The notes below the pieces were generated by a model. The model saw nothing but the letters and a program-made list of their open reading frames with translations. It made no database searches and had not been told where the DNA came from. A program made the translations under genes and the position numbers. Below, one piece after another: positions 9,001-17,597 of a stretch of DNA of 37,921 nucleotides. The stretch comes from Bacteroidales bacterium (GTDB taxonomy: Bacteria > Bacteroidota > Bacteroidia > Bacteroidales > G3-4614): assembly GCA_017559955.1 (NCBI GenBank), contig JAFYPQ010000033.1, forward strand, positions 1 to 37,921. Direction: 5' to 3'. Every line of letters begins with the position of its first letter. Position 1 is the stretch's first letter.

Positions 9001-9332
9001 TGCAACTCTTGATAATCTTTTACACAACCTGTTACAATAAGTTCATCAGCATATATCTTACTGTTACCATCCTCAACTCCCGAAGCAAGATTATATAACG
9101 ATTTAATAATACGAGCCTTCATCTCTCCTGTAGCCTTATTCGTAAAGGTTACGGCAAGAATATGTCTGTAACTCTTATTCTTTTCAGAAGGCAAAGACTC
9201 CTCAAATCTACTCTTCGAAAACAACAGCCATAAATAATATAAGGTCAGGGTAAAAGTCTTACCCGAACCGGCAGATGCCTTATATATCACCAAAGGAGAG
9301 TCGGTTATTAATTTTCTTTTTGCAGATGCCAT
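6093..9332 (-). CDS. UvrD/Rep-type helicase with C-terminal PD-(D/E)XK nuclease domain (AddA/RecB-like)
   Basis: The 1079-residue protein has all UvrD-family helicase motifs: Walker A ASAGSGKT (19-26), Walker B MIDEFQDTSH (about 412-420), GDVKQSIYRWR (motif III), NWRSTPNI (IV), HKSKGLEFP (V, about 765) and VAYVAFTRAEDNL (VI). Near the C-terminus, RPDRVI and VVDYKFGK (about 1020-1040) fit the RecB-family nuclease motif. AddA and RecB process double-strand DNA ends for RecA-dependent repair and degrade foreign linear DNA. The partner AddB, which usually lies next to addA in Bacteroidota, is not in this window. A weak promoter-like TATCTTTA lies at 9372-9379 on the minus strand; co-transcription from the SUI1 gene upstream is also possible. 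Confidence 0.9.
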   Translation of the reverse strand: MASAKRKLITDSPLVIYKASAGSGKTFTLTLYYLWLLFSKSRFEESLPSEKNKSYRHILAVTFTNKATGEMKARIIKSLYNLASGVEDGNSKIYADELIVTGCVKDYQELQERAREILYTLLHDYTNFNVSTIDTFFQKTMRAFVRDIGVQGGYNVELDSESMAKEAIDRMYLSLSDDGDNTTLRKWLLEYDIHQIEEGKKWNSAERQIQKLSSELFKEDYKRWRDNLTEEDLPTKKDIEEFNKYIKTQSSKIKEEWKKIVDEGHQILKDVKVDELHGMGSKTVLKYFISPTGKFVPPSSSLLNSERKDWGHKKNEVSDQTNAMLDAFERGGYVPKLKDFFEKKYPLYCMYNILQANLYSFGILSDVDSHLRDIIKERNVMLLSDTTDLLSKIINGTETPFIYEKTGINIHHYMIDEFQDTSHSQWKNFLPLLKESISKGGHNLIVGDVKQSIYRWRNSDWSMLNGLPSSEKYFEDSGAVSLSMEVNWRSTPNIIEFNNKFFSYAVKNLSSSKGEENCYLKDKVATAYSKNEQRPNDKKDRDTGYVKVSFVPQSDEYDNEILKKLYSDIQTMLKAGYGAENIAILTRWNREASMIAQYLMSEQKEGDAKFYVISNEALKIKNSPVVKSVLAIMRYINSPEDDINRLMMNYEVLNSSSPQEISVVEEAISRLREEKIFDNSRDKIAYLSTKSLYEMCEGIVDLINGRDNIDQIPYLQAFQDAILSYMRQNGSTLSQFLEWWDLNGVDLSISTPETDNAIRILTIHKSKGLEFPTIFLPFCDWDIEKGSDIIWKEPYIEGAEKWKFPLSVSKAMMQSPYADDYLEEKSLSIIDNLNVAYVAFTRAEDNLIIYAQESKDSALKSQHSFNAFMYNTLSLMIADKDNKAVFDGEDYELGSLYLPDKEIKHNDNVAEISRYDISPIGSKLRLKLKGESYFDERSNLSLGKIKHEMMSEIIIPDDVKRVAKKYERLGVINADEAENFVSEILSQIEADSKIGEWFAVGNKVLNESSVLNYSPDGKLSYRPDRVIINGDKVTVVDYKFGKESASYIKQVESYMLLLKKMGYFNVEGYIWYVTERKVV

Positions 9333-9400
9333 TACACAATTTATTAATGGAGTTTTATATTAGTTGTGATTTAAAGATATGTTTTGATTTTATTTCGTGA

Positions 9401-9742
9401 TTAAATCTTTTTTGCCGAAGCATATCCCTGCTTCTCAAGAATCGACAAGACCTTATCTCTCAAATCACCTTGCAAAACTATCTCGCAATCCTTTACCGAA
9501 CCTCCCGTTCCAAGTTTGGTTTTGATTATTTTAGCAAGAGCCGAAGCAGACTCCTCGTCATCAAAACCGGTAACAACAGTTACGGTTTTCCCAGAGCGAT
9601 TCTTTTTATCAATTGCCACACGCAATTTCATCTTTGCTTTCTCTGTAACTTTTCTCTCTTGCTCAACCTCTTTCTCTATATCTTCGGTTGAAATTGAGTA
9701 TGCCTTACCAAGCAACTCTTTCCAATCATTCGGAGTACTCAT
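9401..9742 (-). CDS. SUI1/eIF1-like translation factor (YciH family)
   Basis: The 113-residue protein carries a C-terminal SUI1 domain (about 37-113), with TVVTGFDDE, a GTGGSVKD turn and EIVLQGD followed by a closing helix. Homologues such as E. coli YciH are thought to influence initiation-codon selection; in bacteria they are accessory. I chose the ATG at 9740-9742, where the family-like MSTPNDWKELLG begins. The reading frame runs 41 codons further upstream, but that part is F/I/K-rich and looks non-coding. It lies 68 bases upstream of the helicase gene on the same strand and diverges from rex. Confidence 0.85.
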   Translation of the reverse strand: MSTPNDWKELLGKAYSISTEDIEKEVEQERKVTEKAKMKLRVAIDKKNRSGKTVTVVTGFDDEESASALAKIIKTKLGTGGSVKDCEIVLQGDLRDKVLSILEKQGYASAKKI

Positions 9743-9762
9743 AAACTTCTCTTTTTTCTTTA

Positions 9763-9770
9763 CAAAAATA
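9763..9770 (-). promoter_or_regulatory. Possible -7 box of the SUI1 gene
   Basis: The minus strand reads TATTTTTG (TAnnTTTG) 20 bases before the chosen start. A TTTTTG lies 22 bases further up, slightly too far for a standard -33 element. The region is very T-rich, so a chance match is possible. Confidence 0.35.
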
Positions 9771-9959
9771 AGAAATTCCCAACGATATATATCAAAAACA
9801 GTTCTAAAATAAATTCGAAATAAAATTTTAAATAATCTCTTAATGAAAACAAAAAAATTCAACAAAAAACAAGATAATGAAAAGCAAGATAAATATCGTC
9901 AATATGATTGATTTAATGATTTTTGGCATTTAATACAAAAACATTTATCTATTTTTTTG

Positions 9960-9967
9960 TAACTTTG
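9960..9967 (+). promoter_or_regulatory. -7 box of the rex-porU-porV-ispF operon
   Basis: TAACTTTG matches TAnnTTTG and lies 43 bases before the rex ATG. No clear -33 TTG is present. I found no Rex-type operator (TTGTGAA inverted repeat) that would indicate autoregulation. No later promoter is obvious before the alkaline phosphatase stop at 17592, so this may drive six genes. Confidence 0.55.
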
Positions 9968-10009
9968 AAACCGATTACAGAGAATTATAATATTAAACTT
10001 CAAACTCAA

Positions 10010-10627
10010 ATGATACTTCCCGAACCATCACTTCGCCGACTCCCTTGGTACTTGGCTCATGTTAAGTTATTAATGGAAAACGACGTTGAATTTGTATCTT
10101 CAACACAAATTGCGACAGCTACAAATGTAGATGCTTCTCAAGTAGCAAAAGATTTATCTATGCTTGAGATTTCGGGCAAAACCAGAGTTGGTTATGAAGT
10201 AAAATCATTAGTTGAGGTATTGGAAGATTTTTTAGGATTTACCAAATGCCACAAAGCTTGCATATTCGGAGTCGGAAGTTTAGGCGGAGCATTAATGCAC
10301 GATGGAGGTTTGGAACAATATGGACTTAAACTTGTTGCTGGTTTTGATGTAAGAGCCGATATTATAGGCAAAGAGATAAACGGAATAAAAATCCATAACA
10401 TAAACGATTTCAAAAAAATTCAAGAGACAGAACAGATGGTCATTGGCATCATCACTGTTCCTGTTGACAAAGCCCAGGAGAGTGCCGACATTATGGTTTC
10501 AGGAGGCATTGGAGCTATTTGGAACTTTACCCCATACAAAATAAAAGTTGAAGAAAATATAGTTGTTCAGGAGACTTCGCTGTATGCTCATTTAGCTGTT
10601 ATGTTTAATAGATTGAACGAAAAATAG
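10010..10627 (+). CDS. rex: Redox-sensing transcriptional repressor Rex
   Basis: The 205-residue protein has an N-terminal winged helix (about 1-75; RRLPWYLAHVKLL, SSTQIATATNVDASQVAKDL) and a Rossmann domain with GVGSLG (87-92). The C-terminal helix (SLYAHLAVMFNRLNEK) swaps between dimer subunits. Rex senses the NADH/NAD+ ratio and releases its operators when NADH is high, controlling fermentation and respiration genes. I chose the ATG at 10010 (MILPEPSLRR) because it matches the family start; the frame stays open to 9923, but that segment overlaps the promoter. It begins a plus-strand run, with the FAH-family gene 15 bases downstream. No operator is visible in the window. Confidence 0.95.
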   Translation: MILPEPSLRRLPWYLAHVKLLMENDVEFVSSTQIATATNVDASQVAKDLSMLEISGKTRVGYEVKSLVEVLEDFLGFTKCHKACIFGVGSLGGALMHDGGLEQYGLKLVAGFDVRADIIGKEINGIKIHNINDFKKIQETEQMVIGIITVPVDKAQESADIMVSGGIGAIWNFTPYKIKVEENIVVQETSLYAHLAVMFNRLNEK

Positions 10628-10642
10628 ATAAAATTTTATAAA

Positions 10643-11254
10643 ATGAAGATATTTGCTGTTGGTTGGAACTACAACTCTCACAATAAAGAGATGGATAATA
10701 CGTTAGTATTAAACGAACCTGTGATCTTTCTCAAACCTGAATCGGCTATTTTAAAAGACGGAAAACCCTTTTTCTATCCCGATTGGTCATCGCAGATAGA
10801 GTATGAGGCAGAGATTGTGGTACGCATCGACAGACTTGGTAAAAATATCCAATCTAAATTTGCATATCGCTACTACAACTCATACACTATAGGTATCGAC
10901 TTCACAGCCAGAGACTATCAAGCCAAAGCCCGTGCCAACGGAAATCCTTGGGATATAAGCAAAGGCTTTGACGGATCAGCGGTTGTAGGAGAATTCATTC
11001 CTACCAACGGAGAGAAACTGGGAGAAAAAGAGTTCTACTTGAACATCAACGGCAAAGAGGTGCAACGTGGAAATAGTAAAGATATGATCTTCTCTATCGA
11101 TGATATTGTTGCATACATTAGCAAATTCTACACTCTTAAAAAAGGCGATTTAATTTATACCGGAACTCCCGCAGGTGTTGGAGGCGTTAAAATAGGCGAT
11201 AGGTTGGAAGGTTTCATAGGTGATGAAAAATTACTCGACTTTCACGTTAGATAG
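10643..11254 (+). CDS. Fumarylacetoacetate hydrolase family protein
   Basis: The 203-residue protein shows the FAH fold. E55 and E57 in IEYEAEIVVRI and D86 in GIDFTARD are the expected divalent-metal ligands; the following KGFDGSAVVGEF and YTGTPAGVGGVKIGDRLEG segments are typical. The family includes acylpyruvases, oxaloacetate decarboxylases and hydratases acting on 2-oxo acids, and the substrate cannot be told from sequence. At about 200 residues it is of the short single-domain type. It lies 15 bases after rex and 29 bases before porU. Confidence 0.9.
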   Translation: MKIFAVGWNYNSHNKEMDNTLVLNEPVIFLKPESAILKDGKPFFYPDWSSQIEYEAEIVVRIDRLGKNIQSKFAYRYYNSYTIGIDFTARDYQAKARANGNPWDISKGFDGSAVVGEFIPTNGEKLGEKEFYLNINGKEVQRGNSKDMIFSIDDIVAYISKFYTLKKGDLIYTGTPAGVGGVKIGDRLEGFIGDEKLLDFHVR

Positions 11255-11283
11255 TTGAAGTATAGAACATACACCTTTACGTA

Positions 11284-14200
11284 ATGAGATTAAAACTTCT
11301 TAAACATATCATTTTCGTTGTGGCGTTAATAGTAACGCCGCCTATGTATGCAACATCGTCGCTATGCGACAGATATACCACAAAATCAAAACTTGCATCA
11401 GGGAGATGGGTTAAAATTGAAATTGCAGAAAGCGGAATATATCAAATACCATACTCTACTTTGCAAAACTTAGGTTTCGACCCGTCAAAGGTAAAAGTAT
11501 ATGGTTATGGAGGGAATATGTTACCTGAAAATTTTTCGGAACCATATATCGACGATCTTCCCGAGATACCAATACTAAGGAGTAAAAACAGAATTCTTTT
11601 TTACGGAGAGGGAACAATAAAATGGACAAACAACGGTTCGTCTTTTACCCATAAACAAAACCCTTATTCTCTCTCTTCATACTATTTTATATCTCAAAAC
11701 GATTCTCCTGATATTGCAATAGAAGAGATAGCCGACAACACATCTGAAACAGCAACAGATATTGCATCTTTCGACGACTACGCTATACACGAAAGCGAAT
11801 TATGCAACGTAGGCAATATGGGTAGAAATCTTTATGGTGAAGATTTCTTATACAAAACCATTCAAAACTTCTCATTTAATATACCCGGGATTGAAGGAGA
11901 GATAAAAATGCAGATAAATTTCATCTCCAAAATGCAAACAAAAGGCTCTCTTTCAATTAAACACAATGGGAAAAGCCTTACAACAAATGGAGAAAAAAAC
12001 ATTAATGCATTTACCTCAGTTGATGATTGGTATTACACTGCCGCAAAACTATCGACAATTAATAAAACCTTCACCCCAAGCGGGACAGAGACCATTACAT
12101 TGCAATTTTCAGGCAACGATGTCAAGGTTGCCCGATTGGATTTTATACGTCTGCAAATGGTTCGTAAATTAATGCTGTACAACGGAGTTCTAAAATTCCG
12201 TTCACTTCAAGCATCTCAAGACTTTGTAAGATATAATATAAGTTCAACAAACTCATCCACCCAAATTTGGGATATAACAGAGGCTCATAAACCCAAAAAG
12301 ATATTGGCAAGCTCTTCTGCCAGTACACTCTCCTTTACCCCCCACACAATAGGAGTAAGAGAGTACATTGCCTTTGATTTTAACTCTACATTTAATGAGC
12401 CCAACATTGTCGGAGAGGTTGAAAATCAAAATCTACATAGTTTAGAGCGTGCCGATTTGGTTATTATTGTACCGCAACAATTTTATCAAGAAGCTAAACG
12501 ATTGGCAGAATTCCATCTTAACCACGACAATCTATCATCAATAATTGTGCGACCCGAACTAATATATAACGAGTTCGCCTCAGGAAAACCTGATGCCACT
12601 GCATATAGAAGATTTATGAAAATGTTCTATGACAGAGCCGAATGTTCAGGTGATAAAGAATTATACCCACGTTATCTCCTACTATTTGGGGACGGTTCAT
12701 GCGACAATAAGCATACAACTTCAGAGTGGCAAGGATATAAATACCCATTTCTTTTAACATTTCAATCAGAGAGCAGTATCGACGAAAGAAGTTCGTATGT
12801 CACCGACGACTACTTTGCATTCTTAAAGGATAGCGACGGCGAAAATCTTCTTGCCGACAAACCCGTCATCGGTGTCGGTCGCTTCCCTGTCAGAACAATT
12901 AATGAGGCAACCATTGCTGTAGATAAAGTAATCAACTACACAAAAAACACCGACTATGGCATTTGGAAAAACAACTTATGTTTTATTGCAGATGACGGGA
13001 ACCATTCAGGACATATGGAATTGGCTGACGATTTAATAAAAATTATACAAAAAAACAATCCTGAATTTTTTGAGAACAAAGTATTTATCGATGCATACAA
13101 CAAAGTTGGAGGATCGAGCGGAGGAACATATCCCGATGCTAAAGCCGATATGATGAACTACTTTGAAAATGGGCAATTACTTGTCAACTATATCGGACAC
13201 GGAAGTGCCGTAGGATGGACCAAAGAGAAAATACTGACAATTCAAGACATCAAGAAACTATACCTTAACAGGTTGCCATTCTTCATAACAGCAACTTGCG
13301 ATTTCAGCCGTTTCGATGCACCTACCACGTCGGCAGGAGAAGAGATGTTCTTAAATTCAAAAGGTGGCGGAGTAGGACTTATATCCACAACACGTGTTGT
13401 ATATATGGATAAAAACGAGACATTCAACAAAGAGTTGATTTCTCATATGTTTGACAGAGATGAAAACGGCAAACGCTATCGAATAGGCGATGTCGTGAGA
13501 ATGTCAAAAAGTGCCGTAACCGAACACTATGGACAAGACTTAAACAAATTAAACTTTATTCTTCTCGGTGATCCTGCCATGAAATTGGCATTTCCCGAAT
13601 ACAAAATAAAGATTTCCGAAATCAATGGCACAGCCGTTACAGGCGACCCCGACGACATTATTCTTAAAGCCCGTTCTCAAGCTACATTCAAAGGTATAAT
13701 TCTTAATCCTCAAGGAGAGAAAGACGAGACCTTTAACGGATACATTCAACAAAGGCTGTATGACTCTGAAAGAGAGATAACCACTCACGGCAACGACGAA
13801 GGAGGAGAACCCTATACATTTAAAATTCGGGACAGCAGGTTATACGAAGGCAAAGATGAAGTGAAAAATGGAGAGTTTGAGTTTACGTTTAAACTACCCA
13901 AAGAGTTGAATTACGTAAATGAGCCTGCCCTAATGAATCTATATGCTTACGATCCATCACAAAAAGTTGAGGCACAAGGTACAACACAAGAATTTATAGT
14001 AAACGGCTACGATAACGAGGCAGAGTCAGATGAAATCGGGCCCACTATCGAGCACTTCTACCTAAACAAATCGGATTTCTCTTACGGAGCCACAGTTAAT
14101 GAAACTCCCGTGTTTATAGCACAAGTTTATGACAAATCAGGAATTAACGTATCGGGAATAGGATTGGGACACGACCTTACAATCAGAATAGACAATAACC

Positions 14201-14697
14201 CTAATATGGAGTATATCATAAACGACTACTTTACACCAGCATCGGGCGATTTTGGAAGAGGAACCATAATGTACCAAATACCTGAAATACAGGAAGGGGA
14301 ACATACACTTACAATAAAAGTTTGGGACACAGAAGGCAACTCCTCGGAAAAAACTACCAAATTCGTTGTAGAAAAAGGGCTTGAGCCAAACATATATCAA
14401 CTATACACAACCCAAAACCCTGTCAGAGATGAGGCCAAATTTTATCTAAATCACAACCGCCCGAATATGGTTATGCATGTAACAATAGCAGTATATGACC
14501 TTTGGGGCAACGAGTTGTGGAGAGAAGAAAACGAAGGCAAATCGGATATGTGGAAAACAGAACCGATAATATGGAATTTAACCGATGCATCAGGCAAAAG
14601 AGTTCCTCCCGGCATATACATTTATAAGGCATACATATCTACCGAAAATAGCAAAACAGCTACCGAAGCTAAAAAAATTGCCGTGTTAGGACAATAA
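11284..14697 (+). CDS. porU: PorU, C-terminal signal peptidase (sortase) of the type IX secretion system
   Basis: The 1137-residue protein has an N-terminal signal peptide ending at PMYA, an N-terminal beta-rich region, and a gingipain-type C25 peptidase domain (about 390-765). The catalytic pair is visible: H639 in NYIGHGSAVGW and C672 in TATCDFSRFD. A long Ig-like and beta region follows, and the C-terminus (about 1045-1137; YDLWGNELW, PPGIYIYKAYIS) resembles a T9SS sorting domain that PorU is known to keep. In Porphyromonas gingivalis PorU removes the sorting domains of cargo at the cell surface and attaches A-LPS. porV follows after 49 bases; the two proteins act together. Confidence 0.95.
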   Translation: MRLKLLKHIIFVVALIVTPPMYATSSLCDRYTTKSKLASGRWVKIEIAESGIYQIPYSTLQNLGFDPSKVKVYGYGGNMLPENFSEPYIDDLPEIPILRSKNRILFYGEGTIKWTNNGSSFTHKQNPYSLSSYYFISQNDSPDIAIEEIADNTSETATDIASFDDYAIHESELCNVGNMGRNLYGEDFLYKTIQNFSFNIPGIEGEIKMQINFISKMQTKGSLSIKHNGKSLTTNGEKNINAFTSVDDWYYTAAKLSTINKTFTPSGTETITLQFSGNDVKVARLDFIRLQMVRKLMLYNGVLKFRSLQASQDFVRYNISSTNSSTQIWDITEAHKPKKILASSSASTLSFTPHTIGVREYIAFDFNSTFNEPNIVGEVENQNLHSLERADLVIIVPQQFYQEAKRLAEFHLNHDNLSSIIVRPELIYNEFASGKPDATAYRRFMKMFYDRAECSGDKELYPRYLLLFGDGSCDNKHTTSEWQGYKYPFLLTFQSESSIDERSSYVTDDYFAFLKDSDGENLLADKPVIGVGRFPVRTINEATIAVDKVINYTKNTDYGIWKNNLCFIADDGNHSGHMELADDLIKIIQKNNPEFFENKVFIDAYNKVGGSSGGTYPDAKADMMNYFENGQLLVNYIGHGSAVGWTKEKILTIQDIKKLYLNRLPFFITATCDFSRFDAPTTSAGEEMFLNSKGGGVGLISTTRVVYMDKNETFNKELISHMFDRDENGKRYRIGDVVRMSKSAVTEHYGQDLNKLNFILLGDPAMKLAFPEYKIKISEINGTAVTGDPDDIILKARSQATFKGIILNPQGEKDETFNGYIQQRLYDSEREITTHGNDEGGEPYTFKIRDSRLYEGKDEVKNGEFEFTFKLPKELNYVNEPALMNLYAYDPSQKVEAQGTTQEFIVNGYDNEAESDEIGPTIEHFYLNKSDFSYGATVNETPVFIAQVYDKSGINVSGIGLGHDLTIRIDNNPNMEYIINDYFTPASGDFGRGTIMYQIPEIQEGEHTLTIKVWDTEGNSSEKTTKFVVEKGLEPNIYQLYTTQNPVRDEAKFYLNHNRPNMVMHVTIAVYDLWGNELWREENEGKSDMWKTEPIIWNLTDASGKRVPPGIYIYKAYISTENSKTATEAKKIAVLGQ

Positions 14698-14746
14698 ACC
14701 GTATGTTTTAGAGTTTATTATATTGTTAATATAAGATTGATTTGAT

Positions 14747-15976
14747 ATGAAATACAGAATTATTATAATTTCCTTGATTCTTTCGACACTATGCGGTTCG
14801 CTATATGCACAAAATGGGAAAAAAGAATTTGCAAATCAGTTCAACCCTGTTACAACAGGAGTAACATCTCTTAACATTGCCCCTGATGCTAGAGGTGGAG
14901 GTTTGGGAGATTTAGGAGTTGCTTCGGACCCCGATGTAAACTCTCAATTCTGGAATCCTGCGAAGTATGCCTTTACCGTAAGTCGAGGAGGTTTGGCAGT
15001 ATCATATACTCCATGGCTAAGGAAATTGGTTAACGACATTAACCTTGCATACGTTGCCGGATATTGGAAGTTCGGCCGCTACGGAAACGACCCGCAAGCA
15101 CTAAGTGCCACTTTAAGATATTTCTCATTAGGTTCAATTCAAACCACTGATGAAGGAGGAAATGTTTTAAGTTCGGTAAACCCTTACGAGATGGCATTAG
15201 ACCTTGCATACTCTCGCAAACTTACTAACAGCTTTTCAATGGCTGTAGCACTACGCTTTATATACTCTGACTTAGGATATTCGACAGATGGAAGCAGTGA
15301 TGTTAAAGGAGCCGCAGCATTTGCCGCCGACATTGCAGGTTACCAAACATTATACCCAATCGTGGGTAGAAGCGAGTGCCAATGGTCGTGGGGATTCAAC
15401 ATATCTAATATCGGAACAAAGGTTTCATACGACGGAGGGGCTAACACAGCATTCCTACCCGCCAACCTTCGTTTGGGAACAACATTTAAATTCCCTGTTG
15501 CCGATTACCACACATTAGCCCTTAACTTGGATTTGAACAAACTTATGGTACCAACTGCACCTCGTCAACAAGACTATTTGGATGCCGAAGGAAATTACGA
15601 TCAAATTGCCTACCAAAAGGCTTTGGAAGATTTTAACAATATGAGTTCGTTCAAAGGAATATTCAAGTCGTTTGCCGATGCTCCTGGAGGTTTCAAAGAG
15701 GAGTTACAAGAGATTCAAATATCTACGGGATTGGAGTACTCATACAATCAACAATTCTTTGCACGTGTGGGCTATTATTACGAGAACAAATATAAAGGTA
15801 ATCGTCAATATTTAACATTTGGAGCCGGATTCTCGTTAAGCGTATTCACTCTTGATGCTGCATACGTTTTGGCAACAGCACAAAGCAGCCCCTTGGACCA
15901 AACACTTCGTTTCACTCTCGGATTTGATATGGCGGGATTGAAAGATCTTGTGGGTAGCAAACGAGGAAGAAGATAA
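14747..15976 (+). CDS. porV: PorV (LptO), type IX secretion outer-membrane shuttle protein
   Basis: The 409-residue protein has a signal peptide (cleavage after SLYAQ or just before) and a beta-barrel pattern distantly like FadL. It shows the PorV hallmark region TSLNIAPDARGGGLGDLGVA (residues about 41-60) and SQFWNPAKYAF. PorV binds the sorting domains of secreted cargo at the Sov translocon and carries them to PorU. Its position directly after porU is common in Bacteroidales. ispF follows after 11 bases, so the operon continues into housekeeping genes. Confidence 0.95.
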   Translation: MKYRIIIISLILSTLCGSLYAQNGKKEFANQFNPVTTGVTSLNIAPDARGGGLGDLGVASDPDVNSQFWNPAKYAFTVSRGGLAVSYTPWLRKLVNDINLAYVAGYWKFGRYGNDPQALSATLRYFSLGSIQTTDEGGNVLSSVNPYEMALDLAYSRKLTNSFSMAVALRFIYSDLGYSTDGSSDVKGAAAFAADIAGYQTLYPIVGRSECQWSWGFNISNIGTKVSYDGGANTAFLPANLRLGTTFKFPVADYHTLALNLDLNKLMVPTAPRQQDYLDAEGNYDQIAYQKALEDFNNMSSFKGIFKSFADAPGGFKEELQEIQISTGLEYSYNQQFFARVGYYYENKYKGNRQYLTFGAGFSLSVFTLDAAYVLATAQSSPLDQTLRFTLGFDMAGLKDLVGSKRGRR

Positions 15977-15987
15977 ACTTCAATACT

Positions 15988-16467
15988 ATGAAGATAAGAG
16001 TTGGATTAGGATACGATGTTCATCGCCTTGTTGAAGGCAGAGAGCTATGGTTGGGAGGTGTAAAAATAGAACACACCTTGGGACTTGACGGACACTCTGA
16101 CGCAGACGTTGCAATTCATGCTCTCTGCGATGCCATATTGGGAGCTGCCGCTCTCCGTGATATAGGTTATCATTTCCCTCCAAACGACAATAAGTTTAAA
16201 GGGATAGATAGCAAACTTCTATTAAAAGAGGTAATAAGAATTTTAAAAGAAAAAGGGTATAAAGTTGGTAATGCAGACATTACAATATGTGCCGAACGAC
16301 CAAAAATAAACCCTCACATCCCCTCTATGATAAAAACTCTTGCTCCAATAATGGAGGTTGATGAGGAAGAGGTATCAATAAAAGCCACCACTACCGAAAA
16401 ACTCGGTTTTGTTGGCAAGGAAGAAGGCATTGCAGCTCACGCAGTTGTTCTTATTGAAAAGATATAG
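15988..16467 (+). CDS. ispF: 2-C-methyl-D-erythritol 2,4-cyclodiphosphate synthase
   Basis: The 159-residue enzyme of the non-mevalonate isoprenoid pathway converts CDP-methylerythritol 2-phosphate to the cyclic diphosphate with loss of CMP. Zinc ligands D10, H12 (GYDVHRL) and H44 (DADVAIHALCDA) are in the standard places, as are the GHSDAD and DIGYHFPP signatures. Length matches the family (about 155-160). Its stop lies 3 bases before the phosphatase start and it follows porV by 11 bases, so it probably depends on the same transcript. Confidence 0.98.
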   Translation: MKIRVGLGYDVHRLVEGRELWLGGVKIEHTLGLDGHSDADVAIHALCDAILGAAALRDIGYHFPPNDNKFKGIDSKLLLKEVIRILKEKGYKVGNADITICAERPKINPHIPSMIKTLAPIMEVDEEEVSIKATTTEKLGFVGKEEGIAAHAVVLIEKI

Positions 16468-16470
16468 ACT

Positions 16471-17592
16471 ATGAAGAAAAAAAACATATTTAATGTGCTA
16501 TTGTCAATGACAATAGCCATTTTTGCATTTACACTTAACAGTTGCAACAAGGAGAGCAAAGAAGTTAAAGTAAAAAATATAATTATGCTTATAGGTGACG
16601 GAATGGGTCCCACCCATATTCCTTCGCTTATGCTCGAGGAGCAATATGCACCCACAAATTTTGAACGTGCAAAACGAGCAGCATTTGTAACAACATACTC
16701 AAGCAACAACAGAGTTACCGACTCGGCTGCCGCAGGAACAGCTCTTGCTTGTGGAGAGAAGACAAATAACAGCATCATAGGACTGAATGCCGATGGTGAT
16801 ACCATCTACTCAAACATAACTCTTGCCGAAAGCTTAGGAATGGAAACTGCAATAGTTGTAAGTTGCGATATTACACATGCTACTCCTGCAGCATTTTATG
16901 CTCACGCTCAACACCGTAATGAAAGAGAAAACATTGCATCATGGTTACCAAATTCCGGAATTGACGTAATATTTGGTGGTGGACTTACCGCATTTACAAA
17001 CAGAGACGACAGCATAAACCTTATGACCAAATTTAAAGAGAGTGGATACTTAGTAATTGACTCTCTATCTCAAGCCGATGACATTACAAAGGGCAAAGTT
17101 ATTGGATTGTTTGCTGATGAACATTTACCAAGCATAGTTAATGGCAGAGGTGATGCTCTACCCAAAGCCACACAAAAGGCATTAGATATATTAACTGCCA
17201 ATTCAGAGAAGAGCGGAAAAGGTTTTTTTATGATGGTTGAGGGCTCACAAATTGATTTTGAGTCGCACGCAAATAATGCCAAAGGCATATACGGCGAGAT
17301 GAAAGACTTTGACAATGTTGTAGGTGTTGCTTTCGATTATGCCGACTCACACCCCGGCACTCTTGTTGTTGTATGTGCCGACCACGATACAGGAGGGATG
17401 TCAATACCTTCATGCAAAACAGACTTCACACTTGGAGAGAGTGGTGTTGAATACAGTTTTGGTTCTACAAGCCACACAGCCACTATGACTCCTGCCCTAT
17501 TCTACGGCACAGGCGCCGATGAGTTTGGAGCAATAATTGACAACACCGATATCGCTAAAAAGGTCAGAGAGCTTTTGCAAAATAGTTTTTAG
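16471..17592 (+). CDS. Alkaline phosphatase family lipoprotein
   Basis: The 373-residue protein begins with a lipoprotein signal (lipobox Cys25 in TLNSC). The metal site starts with D43 in IGDGMGP. The nucleophile S85 lies in VTDSAAAGTALACG, followed by SCDITHATPAAFYAH, EGSQIDFESHANN, CADHDTGG and SHTATMTP, the usual zinc/magnesium residues of PhoA-type enzymes. It hydrolyses phosphate monoesters outside the cytoplasm, probably anchored to a membrane by lipid. The gene starts 3 bases after ispF. I see no Pho-box-like repeat, so phosphate control is not evident. It is somewhat shorter than E. coli PhoA (about 450 residues). Confidence 0.93.
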   Translation: MKKKNIFNVLLSMTIAIFAFTLNSCNKESKEVKVKNIIMLIGDGMGPTHIPSLMLEEQYAPTNFERAKRAAFVTTYSSNNRVTDSAAAGTALACGEKTNNSIIGLNADGDTIYSNITLAESLGMETAIVVSCDITHATPAAFYAHAQHRNERENIASWLPNSGIDVIFGGGLTAFTNRDDSINLMTKFKESGYLVIDSLSQADDITKGKVIGLFADEHLPSIVNGRGDALPKATQKALDILTANSEKSGKGFFMMVEGSQIDFESHANNAKGIYGEMKDFDNVVGVAFDYADSHPGTLVVVCADHDTGGMSIPSCKTDFTLGESGVEYSFGSTSHTATMTPALFYGTGADEFGAIIDNTDIAKKVRELLQNSF

Positions 17593-17597
17593 ATAAA

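Noticed and set aside
4402..9332. Defence island (RadC plus AddA-like nuclease)
   Set aside because: The two genes are on opposite strands, in separate transcription units, and both are common core genes; no restriction, toxin or other defence gene lies between them.
9743..9865. Upstream extension of the SUI1 gene
   Set aside because: The extra 41 codons are F/I/K/R-rich AT sequence and the family-like start is at 9742.
9923..10009. Upstream extension of rex
   Set aside because: The frame is open, but the segment covers the -7 box and encodes residues unlike Rex; MILPEPSLRR at 10010 fits the family start.
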